A stretch of 50,563 bases of DNA. Origin: Phaeoceros laevis (lineage: Eukaryota; Anthocerotophyta; Anthocerotopsida; Notothyladales). Every line of letters starts with the position of its first letter. Within the stretch, counting starts at the first letter, position 1. Made by a program: the position numbers and the translations under genes. This document shows positions 10,647 to 19,977 of the stretch, one piece after another. Below the pieces are notes generated by a model, which saw only the letters and a list, made by a program, of their open reading frames with translations, was not told the origin of the DNA and did no database searches. The stretch spans positions 1 through 50,563 of the forward strand of contig JBNGIQ010009460.1 of the NCBI GenBank assembly GCA_049999765.1. Reading direction: 5' to 3'.

Positions 10647-11490
10647 TGCAACGGAATCTCTCCTGACTGAAGATCAAATGAGCTGAGTTGGTGTACACTC
10701 AACCCCGCCCGCTCCTCAACCTGCACCGGACTCACAAACACAGTTGTGTGAGTAATTGTGCCGCTAAAATTCCAGCAGGAAGTGAGGTGAAGCAACACAA
10801 ACGGAGGGCCAAGCACGAGCTAAGACAGAAAACCCCACACGGAAGGCATGCAAAACAATCCGCTACCCCCCGCACACGGTCCCCAGCAGCCAAATCCGGA
10901 CCCAAACTCCAATGACATAAAGCGCCAACAAAACGGTCCAGTCTAGCTACCAAGAACCAGCTTGGCCGTCTCAAAGCCCCACCCCTGCTCCTCCACCAGG
11001 TCAAACCAAACTGGCACACACTGTGCTCAGCTTTCGATCTGCAGGGGAAGGCAATCAGTCCTCCCGCAGCTGCCAGCTGCAGGAATTGACAAGCACGGGC
11101 CGGAACGGAATGCAAAAGAACTCAAGCTACAGCTTAGCTACCATACAGCGCCACCTCCCAGCCACCATCGAAATTGAAAACAAGCGCACTGGAGAGGCAA
11201 AGAACTAAGTGACATGAAGCCCCCGCACCACCACTAGACTAGAAGATAATACTTGGTGTCCACTCTCTCAACCTTGCCTGGCGTGGCGTACCTGGGAAGC
11301 GTAGGCCGGGGCTCCTCAGGTGACTGCAGTATCACAACCGAACAACGCGAGCTCCGAGCGCGGCGGAATCCTGAGACAGGAAGAGGTTCAGCTCCTTCCC
11401 CGCTGGCCTGAGCTTCAGGTCCGAGTTCGAACTGAACAGACTTGAACCGCCTTTTTGCCGCTAGGGAACCTGTACGGTCCTCTTAAGTAA
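10647..11490. other. Non-coding part of the inserted block
   Basis: No gene recognised. This is the upstream side of the minus-strand nuclease-kinase pseudogene and presumably held its promoter. It is moderately GC-rich with no long open frame of convincing composition. Confidence 0.5.
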
Positions 11491-11499
11491 ATATGCACA

Positions 11500-11960
11500 T
11501 ATCAAACCATGTGTTGTGCTTTATAGATCATCAACTTTGAAGGACAAAAGGACTGCCATATGCTGCTGGCTAGGGCGCAAACCAGGCTTGGTGAGATGTC
11601 TATAAGGTATGATGTTCTCACGCTTGCAGGTGTCAACATCACTCTTCGTCCTTTTGGTGGTAAATAATAGAGGTAACATGTTTGAAGCTGGCTGCAGCTC
11701 GTCGTCTATTGTCCTTGTTGAGTGCGCCAGGCAGAAACATGGCTGGTCACGTTAAAACTTCAAGTGTTTCTCGCGTCCCTACCAAGTTGGAGCTTGGATT
11801 TGAGACCTCCAGTCATGTGTACTTTATATCTGGATCCTTTCTACCCATAGAATAATATACTGACGTCTTCCGTGGATAATCGGCTCTAACGATGTTTCAA
11901 CTGGTTTGAAAACCACCCGTTGTGGCTGGGCACAGGAGCCAAAAAGAGCCATATAGACTC
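11500..11960. repeat. Displaced remnant of a copy B-type 3' flank
   Basis: Related along its whole length to 15900-16330 downstream of copy C, with shared landmarks in the same order: the tatgatg...ctc...cttgcaggtgtcaac stretch, gcagaaacatg, ggatttgagac, the cgtcttc...ggata stretch and ctaacg. This is duplicated downstream DNA of the PPR-DYW unit, now separated from copy B by the inserted block. Confidence 0.7.
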
Positions 11961-12110
11961 TTGGAGTAACCAGCTAAAATGCAAATTTCATGGATCCCAA
12001 CTATTGTCAATTCTTGGATAACGTATGACGAGAGTGGTAAGGTGCGTAGGCTGCGTATACCACGACAAAACGTGATGAGACTGTTGCGGAAGAGGAAGAA
12101 CGAAAGGTTA

Positions 12111-12460
12111 GGGGCCGCTTTTAATGTGGGGTTTCGGTTTCCCCCACCTCCAGGACCCCTGACTTTCCATGTACCGTTTAGGGGACGGGGTTTCGATGAC
12201 GTGGCTGTCAGACGTGCGGCCACCACCGGCTTGACTTCAAAGTCACCGGCGATGGCGCGTTCGCGCGAGAGCANNNNNNNNNNNNNNNNNNNNNNNNNNN
12301 NNNNNNNNNNNNNNNNNNNNNNNNNNNNNNNNNNNNNNNNNNNNNNNNNNNNNNNNNNNNNNNNNNNNNNNNNCGAAAAGTGGATCTTCGCCGGCGGGGG
12401 TTTCGCTCGCACCCATTTTTAGCAAAAACCGAAACCGTAACCCCACATGGAAAGCGGCCC
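12111..12460. mobile_element. Tourist-like (PIF/Harbinger) MITE
   Basis: Terminal inverted repeats of about 30 bp: the left end starts ggggccgcttttaatgtggg, and the right end read in reverse is gggccgctttccatgtggg followed by gttacggttt. A 3 bp target-site duplication TTA lies at 12108-12110 and 12461-12463. TIRs starting with a GGGCC-like sequence plus a TTA/TAA target site are the hallmark of PIF/Harbinger-derived Tourist MITEs. The element is about 350 bp as assembled, including a 100-N gap at 12274-12373, and has no coding capacity. It lies in the 5' flank of copy C. Confidence 0.8.
12274..12373. other. Assembly gap (100 N) inside the MITE
   Basis: One hundred Ns at the centre of an inverted-repeat element. 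Hairpin-forming or repetitive sequence probably stopped assembly here. Confidence 0.9.
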
Positions 12461-12700
12461 TTACTTCGGTTGTCTGGAGCGTCACCGGATGACGTCCATC
12501 ACTAACGCCTTGTATTTAGTGCTTTGCACAATTATGGGGAAAGCCCCCAGACGCATTTTGCGAAATGTATCCTTCCTACTAGTACCTAGAGGCTTTAAGG
12601 AATTTCTCCATAACAGCGTGCATGTTTGGAGGCGATTCGAGGCCGGTTGCGCCTTCATGGCTGCCGGGAGGCCGGAGATTCCAATTGAAGCAGGTACCTC

Positions 12701-15613
12701 TTGATAATGGCCGCTAGACTGGATTCAAAGCTGTCTGGCCCGGCATTGAGTACTTGTGTGCCACCAATCCCCGTGCTGAGGCCGCGAATTCAAGGATCGG
12801 TACCTCAGATTGGTGGGTCTGAAGCCCTGAGCTGCCCACCAGGAAAGTTGCGCTGTGGTAGAAGTTTTGCATCCAATGGACTGGAAGCAATGCCTGCAGA
12901 AGAGCTGCAGGAAGTTTTATGGAAACAGCTCTTTGCAAATCCTGCACGGTGGTGGGACAACAGACGGAGCAAACCGACTCCCCGCCATCCTGACTTTAAA
13001 CACAAGGACTCCAAGTTTAAGCTGTGGCTGAACAATCGGCACAAGCCTGATTGGGTGGAGCCGCAACTAGCCACTTTGGACGCTGGGATGAAGGCGAGTC
13101 CCGACTCCATAACCGCCTCAGTTCACGGTCCTGGAGCTTTTGCAGAGTCGGAGATTGCAAGGTGCTGGGAACTATGTGAGAATGGACGGATTTCTGAAGC
13201 TGTAGATGCATTGGATTTATTGGTGCATCGAGGTTCCCATTTACCCAACAAACTCTTCTATCGTGCCCTCAGGAGGTGTATCGAAGCCAAGGACCTTGCT
13301 TTGGGCAAACGTATCCATGCTCTCACTGTTAGAAGCGGGTATGAAGCAGACTCATTCTTGGCCACCCACCTCATCGGTCTCTACTCCTCGCATGGGAGGT
13401 TGGAGGAAGCAATGCGAGTGTTTTCCAGAGTCTCTACCCCGGACGCCTATAACTGGGCTACCATCATCTTCGCGTACGCTAGACATGGAGAGGCTGACGA
13501 GGCTGCCGAGGCCATACGACTGTATAAAAAACTGTGCGAGTCAACTACCGTTAAACCCGACAACCGTATCTATTCAGCAGTTCTGAAAGCTTGTGCCACT
13601 GTTGGAGATTTAGTTGCCGGAAAGGAGGTGCATGCCCAGATTCTTGCAAGTCCAGGGAAGTCTGACAAATTTGTTCAAGCTGGGTTGGTTAACATGTATG
13701 CAAAGTGCGGGAGCTTAGACGATGCTCGCAGTCTGTTCAACAAACTTTCAGACAAGGATGTTGTCACATGTAATACAATGCTTGCAGGGTATGCCCAGCA
13801 GGGGCTGGGGCAGGAAGCCCTTGATCTTTACAGGAGTATGCAACAGGAAGGCATCACTCTTCCCAGTTATGTTACATTTGTATGCCTGCTGCAATCTTGT
13901 GCCACTGTAGGCGTAGGAGGTCTTAATGAGGGAAAGAAGCTGCATGCACAGATTAAAGAACGAGGACTGCAAGAGGATGTGGTTGTAGGCGGCAGCTTGG
14001 TTAACATGTATGCAAAGTGTGGTAGCTTAGAGGATGCCCGCGAAGTGTTTGACAAACTTCAAGAGAAGAATGTGATTGCATGGACCGCAATGCTTGCTGG
14101 CTATGCCCAGCACGGGATGGGTGAGGAAGCCCTTACTCTGTACAAGACTATGCAACAGGAAGGGTTGTCTTTACCTGATCTTGTTACATATGCATGCCTA
14201 CTGCAGGCATGTGCCGGTGTGGGTGTACGAGCTCTTCATGAGGGGAAGCAGCTCCATGATCAGATTAAAAAACTAGGACTGCAAAACGATGTGGTTCTTG
14301 GCGTCAACTTGGTTAACATGTATGCAAAGTGTGGGAGCTTAGAGGATGCTCGCACGGTGTTTGACAATCTTCCAGCCAAGAATAACGTAGCATGGAATGC
14401 AATTCTTGCAGGGTATGCTCAGCAGGGCATGGGTGAGGAAGCTCTTAGTCTTTACAGGAATATGCAACAGGCAGGCTTCTCTCCGGACTTGGTTACATAT
14501 GTATGCCTCCTGCAAGCATGTGCATTTGCAGCAGCACTGCCCCTGGGAAAGCATCTCCATTCACAGATTCAGGAACAAGGATTGCAAGCTGATCCTGGTG
14601 TTGGAGTTGCACTGGTAAATATGTATGCAAAGTGTGGCAGCATGTTTGAGTCACAGCAGGTGTTTGACTCATTACGTGAAAGAACCATGGAGGCCTGGAA
14701 TTCATTGATTGGTGGTTATACCCGCCAAGGAGATAGGAATGTTGTCTTTGACTTGTTTGAAAGGATGACACTGGAAGGAATACAGCCTGATGGTATCACC
14801 TTTCTGAGTGTGCTGACTGTGTGCAGTCACGGAGGTTTAGTGGACAAGGGCAGAGAGTACTTTCAGGCGATGAGGACAGGTTATGGCATCTCTGCAACCG
14901 TGGAGCACTACAGATGCATGGTGGATCTTCTGGGGCGTGCAGGGCATCTGGACGAGGCGCTACAGATGGCAAAGACCATGCCATTTCCAGCCAATGATGT
15001 CGTGTGGCGTACTCTGTTAGGGGCGTGTCGGAAGTGGAAGAATGTTGAGATTGGACAACAAGCTTTCGAAGGTGCAATCAGTGTGGATGAAAAAGATGCT
15101 GCATCTTATGTATTGATGTCAAATATTTATGCAAGCGCTCAGATGTGGGAGGCCTCAAAAGAGATGCAGGCAAGGAGAAAGGAATTGGGGGCATGGAAGA
15201 AGCCAGGCCAGAGTTGGTGGACTGACATGGGTGGAGTAGTGCATACCTTTCTTGTTGGTGACAAGAAGCATCCTGAGAGTGAAGGTATTTATGCCAGGCT
15301 TGAACGGCTAATCCCCAAAATGAAGAAGGCAGGGTATGTGCCCCACCTGGAATCGTCGTTGCTGGACATATCTAATGATGAGAAGGAAGCCGACTTGTGT
15401 GGGCACAGTGAGAAACTGGCTATAGCATATGCCCTGAATAAGACGGCTGAGGGGACAACCATACGCATTGTGAAAAATTTGCGGGTATGTGAGGATTGTC
15501 ATACAGCAACGGCTTATATATCAAAAGTGGAAAAACGAACTATCATATGTCGGGATGCAAATCGCTTCCATGTCTTCAAGGAGGGGGGATGCTCGTGCGG
15601 AGACTACTGGTAG
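12701..15613 (+). CDS. PDF-motif PPR-DYW RNA-editing factor (copy C)
   Basis: The best-preserved of the three: gap-free, intronless, 970 residues. It has a leader of about 60 residues without strong acidity, likely organellar. The PDF motif spans about 70-120: EVLWKQLFANP, WWDNRRSKP, then RHPDFKHKD, LWLNN and DWVEPQL. The PLS-type PPR array follows to about residue 750 (recurring VNMYAKCGS and LAGYAQQG phrases), then E1/E2, the PG box PGQSWW at 835-840, and the DYW deaminase. That domain has HSEK at 902-905, CEDC at 930-933, CSC at 964-966 and the canonical DYW end. Known role of the family: site-specific C-to-U editing of organellar RNA, with the HxE glutamate as proton shuttle and zinc held by the H and the CxxC. 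The role of the PDF motif here is unknown; nucleic-acid binding is inferred. Confidence 0.95.
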   Translation: MIMAARLDSKLSGPALSTCVPPIPVLRPRIQGSVPQIGGSEALSCPPGKLRCGRSFASNGLEAMPAEELQEVLWKQLFANPARWWDNRRSKPTPRHPDFKHKDSKFKLWLNNRHKPDWVEPQLATLDAGMKASPDSITASVHGPGAFAESEIARCWELCENGRISEAVDALDLLVHRGSHLPNKLFYRALRRCIEAKDLALGKRIHALTVRSGYEADSFLATHLIGLYSSHGRLEEAMRVFSRVSTPDAYNWATIIFAYARHGEADEAAEAIRLYKKLCESTTVKPDNRIYSAVLKACATVGDLVAGKEVHAQILASPGKSDKFVQAGLVNMYAKCGSLDDARSLFNKLSDKDVVTCNTMLAGYAQQGLGQEALDLYRSMQQEGITLPSYVTFVCLLQSCATVGVGGLNEGKKLHAQIKERGLQEDVVVGGSLVNMYAKCGSLEDAREVFDKLQEKNVIAWTAMLAGYAQHGMGEEALTLYKTMQQEGLSLPDLVTYACLLQACAGVGVRALHEGKQLHDQIKKLGLQNDVVLGVNLVNMYAKCGSLEDARTVFDNLPAKNNVAWNAILAGYAQQGMGEEALSLYRNMQQAGFSPDLVTYVCLLQACAFAAALPLGKHLHSQIQEQGLQADPGVGVALVNMYAKCGSMFESQQVFDSLRERTMEAWNSLIGGYTRQGDRNVVFDLFERMTLEGIQPDGITFLSVLTVCSHGGLVDKGREYFQAMRTGYGISATVEHYRCMVDLLGRAGHLDEALQMAKTMPFPANDVVWRTLLGACRKWKNVEIGQQAFEGAISVDEKDAASYVLMSNIYASAQMWEASKEMQARRKELGAWKKPGQSWWTDMGGVVHTFLVGDKKHPESEGIYARLERLIPKMKKAGYVPHLESSLLDISNDEKEADLCGHSEKLAIAYALNKTAEGTTIRIVKNLRVCEDCHTATAYISKVEKRTIICRDANRFHVFKEGGCSCGDYW

Positions 15614-16864
15614 GTAACCGCTAGGTGGTGATTTCTCGGTACAATCTGGGTGCCAATCCGATTATCAACTCCAAATTGTGATCCATTGGGACTGTGGCCC
15701 CTGCTGGTCGACATTGCTCCACGATTACCTGCGGTATGTGTAGAATGGTGCTGTTGTCCTCATTTCAGCTACTACGTTGTGTTCAAAGTAGTTCTAATTG
15801 CCTTCTTTCTTGGAGCACTTCCCAGAGGTTGTAAAATGGAGCATGCATCTGTACTGTATAAACCGACAAATTTAAGAAGCCAGCTATTGGAGGGACAGCA
15901 CGAGGAGTTACATGCTGCCACTATGGCTTGGCGTATGTGCCCAAAACCAGGGGTTTGGTGATAGGTCAATCAAGTATGATGGTCTCATGCTTGCAGGTGT
16001 CAACCCATGTTGTATACAGGTTCATTGCTTTGGATGGTAAAGAACACATGCAACCTTAGAATGCTGGCTGCACCTTGTCGTGTTTTCTTTCTGTGAGGGT
16101 GCGTGGAGCAGAAACATGTTAGTTAAAGCTAAAATTGGAGTGTTTGTCCAGCCCCGGCAGATGTGCAAGTCAGCTGGGATTTGAGACTTCGAGTCGTGCG
16201 TATGTAATCTCTTGACAGTACATAATATTTTGTCGTCTTCTCTGGATACTTGGCCCTAACGGCCGTGCAACTCTTTTCATCACAGGGAACCACCGGAAGT
16301 GGCATGGTATTTGGAGCTTACTAGAGCTATGCAGAGCTACGCAAATCAGCACAGCCAGAACTCACCTTGGGACGGGCAAATTGAGTTACTCACCTTGTGA
16401 TGGCCTATCGCTACCAGAAACAATTTCTTTAGGTATTTAGTCTAGTATCTGAATCTATTGAGAGTTTTCCTCTTGCATTGCTTGTTCTTCAGTGACTGGA
16501 GAACATATTGGACCTCCATCTGCGGGAACAAAAGTTGTTCGAATCAGAAGTGGAGTTTCCATCTAGAATAGCTCCTTCTTAAGGAAAACATATTTCACCT
16601 TGATCATTGCATTTGAGCTTTCTTTTCCTTCCCTCAGCACAACTCCCCTAGTCAAAAATTTTGGCACTTGTCCCATTACTGCTTAGGGGCAGTTAGAGTC
16701 TGTCTCACGTAACTTGACTTAGGGCAAGCAACCTGAACATTCAGTAGTATACCGGGTAGTCCAGAAATATCTGGCGAGGCCCGGCGGGCTAAAAGAAAAT
16801 GGTGGCCCTAAAATATCTTTCCGCCAACCGTTCTCTGCTGCATTGTAAAGGGCCCTTGTCTGTC
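15614..16864. other. Intergenic: 3' flank of copy C, then spacer before copy D
   Basis: No gene seen. The first 720 bp are the copy C member of the duplicated 3' flank, with relatives at 8360-8545 plus 11500-11960. The remainder (about 16350-16864) shows nothing recognisable and should contain the promoter of copy D. Confidence 0.6.
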
Positions 16865-19489
16865 ATGGCCCTGAGTAGGTCTAGCAGCGCCGTTTTCGCC
16901 CGCTTAGCCGTCACTGGGAGCTCTTGCAGCTCCAGCGGTGCTGCTCTGCCCCTGCAAAGATGCCTAGCTGAGCTGCCGAGGAGGTGCACGCCGGCGAGCT
17001 CGATGGTACGTTGAGCGTTGATTGCTTGAATGCACGAGCTCAGGCTTCTGAGGGGGTTTAGGGTGGCGTGTCCAAGTGGGGTGCAGTGGCATTGGCGCTT
17101 GCAGGAAGCGCAGAAGTTGTGGACTTCGGCGGCGCTGAAGCCCGGGCAGGAGATGTCGAGGTCCATCTGCGGTGGTGCCAGGGTTGTGGCAGGCTTGCCC
17201 TCCCCCGCGGTTACAAACAGACGCCGCCTGCTAGTTCTGCGCCAAGCGGACTCTTTGAAGCTCACTGCTAGTCCCAAGCGCTTCTTCTCCTCGATTCCTT
17301 ACAGGTCCTGTGGAGTGCGGGCAGATCTGGCGGAAGAAGGCCGGGGTCCTGGTCAAGAGATGTTTCCGGGTGGTCCTCCCTCGTCATCTCCCCCCTTTCC
17401 AAGTGCCACTCCCGGTCCCATTCCAAGCTCCAGTCCCGGCGCCAGCTCCAGCTTCAACTCCGGGCCCAACCCCAACTTNNNNNNNNNNNNNNNNNNNNNN
17501 NNNNNNNNNNNNNNNNNNNNNNNNNNNNNNNNNNNNNNNNNNNNNNNNNNNNNNNNNNNNNNNNNNNNNNNNNNNNNNNNNNNNNNNNNNNNNNNNNNNN
17601 NNNNNNNNNNNNNNNNNNNNNNNNNNNNNNNNNNNNNNNNNNNNNNNNNNNNNNNNNNNNNNNNNNNNNNNNNNNNNNNNNNNNNNNNNNNNNNNNNNNN
17701 NNNNNNNNNNNNNNNNNNNNNNNNNNNNNNNNNNNNNNNNNNNNNNNNNNNNNNNNNNNNNNNNNNNNNNNNNNNNNNNNNNNNNNNNNNNNNNNNNNNN
17801 NNNNNNNNNNNNNNNNNNNNNNNNNNNNNNNNNNNNNNNNNNNNNNNNNNNNNNNNNNNNNNNNNNNNNNNNNNNNNNGCGTCAATTCTGGCCCCAATCC
17901 TGGCTTCAACCCCGACCCCAATCCCCGCTTCAACCCCGGCCCCAATGCCAACTTTAACTCCGGAGCCAGCCCTAGCTTCAACCCGAGCTCGGGTCCCAGC
18001 CCCAGCTCAAGCCCGGCGCCTGGTACGGGGTACATTGTTCCTGTGGTTTGCTGCTGTGTAGCCAGCGATGTCTTCTATTTCTCACGGTTGCACTCGGTTT
18101 TCCGCTGCAGAGGGAGGCAATAATACGGATTTGTTGTGGCGTTCCTACTTCGCGAACCCTTCTGGATGGTGGGATGACAGGGCGAAGAAGGTAATCAAAA
18201 GCTAGGAAGCCTGTGAAGCGGCATTATCCTTCTTTTGTGCTCTGAAGAGGATCATTGACCGTTTTCGTTTGCTGGCTTTTCAGAGGAGTCCGTCTCAACC
18301 TGACTTTGTGAGGAAAGGCTCCAGGGAGTCTCTGTTTATCGACGCCTCGACGCCTGCTTGGGTTCAAGCGGAGCTAGCAAGATTGCCTCCGCCGCCTGTG
18401 GCACCGCCCCGAGCCCAGGGATACAACAGGCCTGCGCAAGGAGGTTACAGACCTCCCTGGCGTGATCCAAATTATGTGGACCCTCCACCTAGGCCGGTGC
18501 CAAGTACTGGATATGGATATGCTTACGTTCCTCCGAGGAGGAACCCTGATGGATCGATAATGGACCCCCAGCCCTCTGCGGCCACTGCTCCACCAATTGA
18601 TGTGACGCCTACAACAGCGGGTACCCCGATGCAGGCTGAAGTTGTGGGAAACGAAGGGGGACAGGCGAAACAAGGGGGACAGGCGACACAAGGGGGTCAG
18701 GCGACACAAGGAGATCAGGTGAAACCGAAAAAGCCTCTTGACCCGGCTACTCAGGCGCACTTGGACGAGTTAAGGGCCCCCGTTGACATGGAGAGGTTGA
18801 AGGCTACCATGGGGAAACCTATTAGCGAATGGGCTAACTACGGCAAACCAGAGTCGGAGCGTGTGAATATCCCCCCTCCCAAGCCCAGAGAAGAAGTCAA
18901 GGCAAGACCGAAGAAACCCATGTCTCCAGAGACGAAAGCTCACTTGGAAGCATTGCGGGCACCAGTCGACATGGAAAGGTTGAAAGCTACCATCGGCAAG
19001 CCAATTGAGGCCTGGATAAATTATGGCAAGCCGGAGTCCGAGTGGGTGCATCCGCCGCCTCCCAAGCCCCGGGTGGAAAAGCCGAAGAAGCCAATGTCTC
19101 CTGAAACTAAAGCCCACTTGGAAGCATTGCGGGCACCGGTTGACATGGAAAGGTTGAAGGCTACCATTGGGAAGCCTATCGAAGCTTGGATCAACTACGG
19201 GAAGCCGGAGTCTGAGTGGGTGCATCCACCACCACCGAAGCCCAGGGTGGAGAAACCGAAGAAGCCTATGTCTCCAGAGACGAAGGCACATTTGGAAGCT
19301 CTTAGAGGTCCTGTGGATATGGAAAGGTTGAGAGCTACCATAGGCAAACCTATTGAGGCCTGGATCAATTATGGTAAGCCGGAGTCGGAGTGGTGGCATC
19401 CACCACCCCCCAAGGACAAGGATTCAATGCCCCCACCCCGCAGGAGATCAGTGAGGTCAAGGTCGTCAAGGTCGTCGTCGTCGTCTTAG
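16865..19489 (+). CDS. PDF-motif protein with FNPG-type and 55-residue repeats, no DYW (copy D)
   Basis: Four-exon model: 16865-17005, 17105-18022, 18111-18190, 18284-19489. All junctions are GT-AG, and introns and phases match copy E. Exon 1 (MALSRSSSAVFARL) and exon 2 (LWTSAALKPG, RRRLLVLRQ) look like an organellar presequence. A proline/asparagine repeat of the FNPGPN type surrounds a 400-N gap. The PDF motif is split across exons 3 and 4: LLWRSYFANP, WWDDRAKK, then RSPSQPDFVRKG, SLFI and AWVQAEL. After a conserved block ([19 protein letters not shown]) come four tandem repeats of about 55 residues built on MERLKATIGKPIEAW and GKPESEW, then a basic RS-rich tail ending in SSSSS. There is no PPR and no DYW. 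The frame changes across the gap, so the true gap length is not 400. Function unknown; an OSB-like nucleic-acid-binding role is inferred from the PDF motif only. Confidence 0.8.
17479..17878. other. Assembly gap (400 N) in copy D repeat
   Basis: Four hundred Ns inside a proline-asparagine coding repeat. The reading frame before the gap (NSGPNPNF) and after it (NSGPNPGFNPDPNP) is clearly the same repeat. It is kept only if the true gap length leaves remainder 2 on division by 3. Confidence 0.8.
18725..19415 (+). repeat. Four coding tandem repeats (about 55 residues each) in copy D
   Basis: Four units of about 165-170 bp. The consensus is SPETKAHLEALRAPVDMERL, then KATIGKPIEAWINYGKPESE, then a PPPPKPR linker. 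Unit 1 is the most diverged (EWANYGKPESERVN); units 2 and 3 are almost identical in protein. A related single unit survives in copy F ([25 protein letters not shown]) and a trace in copy E (APVDDKQLK). The amplification is therefore specific to copy D. Confidence 0.85.
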
Positions 19490-19977
19490 AAAGCAGGATT
19501 TTGTAAAGCTAGATTCAGTCTATATCTTTTGGTGAAACAATTAGGTCGGAGTGGATTGCGTTGAAGTGGATGAGGGTTACGTCAAGATCGGTCACAGATA
19601 ATGCAGTAGCGGAAAGTGTCCATGGCCAAGTTGGCGGTAGTTATCAGACGGAAGGTTATTGGAGGAAATGCAGTGGCTTCACAGTACTCGCTCGCTTGTT
19701 CTTTACTATGAAACACAAAATATTGACTCCTTGCGTCCTCCATTGAATTCGCACCTCGACAGGACATTCCTATCGCATGTTCACCACAGCAGTCTGTCTC
19801 CGTTCTGAGTTAGGTTTCAACGAGCTTCGGGCCTTCAAAGATGTCCTAATTTGTGCCTTCGGCGCGCCTACTACATGCCGTTCGGATTAGGGCTGGTATG
19901 ACAAGGAGGACTGGAAGGGGCTAATTTGAAGATCTATGCTTCCTGGATTATGGATATTTCGAGATGCCAGTTGTTTC
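19490..19977. other. Spacer between copies D and E
   Basis: No gene or repeat recognised. It contains the copy D 3' UTR and presumably the copy E promoter. Confidence 0.5.

Larger units (their letters stand above)
8545..11490. other. Inserted block splitting the 3' flank of copy B (approximate ends)
   Basis: The sequence after the copy B stop (8360 to about 8545) aligns with the start of the copy C 3' flank (15614 to about 15835). The continuation of that same flank reappears only at about 11500-11960, which aligns with about 15900-16330 (shared ttgcaggtgtcaac and cagaaacatg landmarks). The roughly 2.9 kb between is absent from the copy A and copy C flanks and contains a decayed nuclease-kinase gene. 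I could not find terminal repeats or a target-site duplication. An imperfect duplication of a 15-base tatgagaaaaac block lies near the left edge (about 8577-8610). Confidence 0.6.

Noticed and set aside
8545-11490. LTR retrotransposon or Helitron carrying the nuclease-kinase gene
   Set aside because: I found no reverse transcriptase, integrase, LTRs, Rep/helicase or clear terminal structures. Only the interruption of duplicated flanking DNA supports an insertion.
12701-15613. DYW:KP-type (U-to-C) editing domain, prompted by the KKPG sequence before the PG box
   Set aside because: The PG box glycine, HSExxA, CxxCH and final DYW tripeptide are all canonical, so these are ordinary C-to-U type DYW domains.
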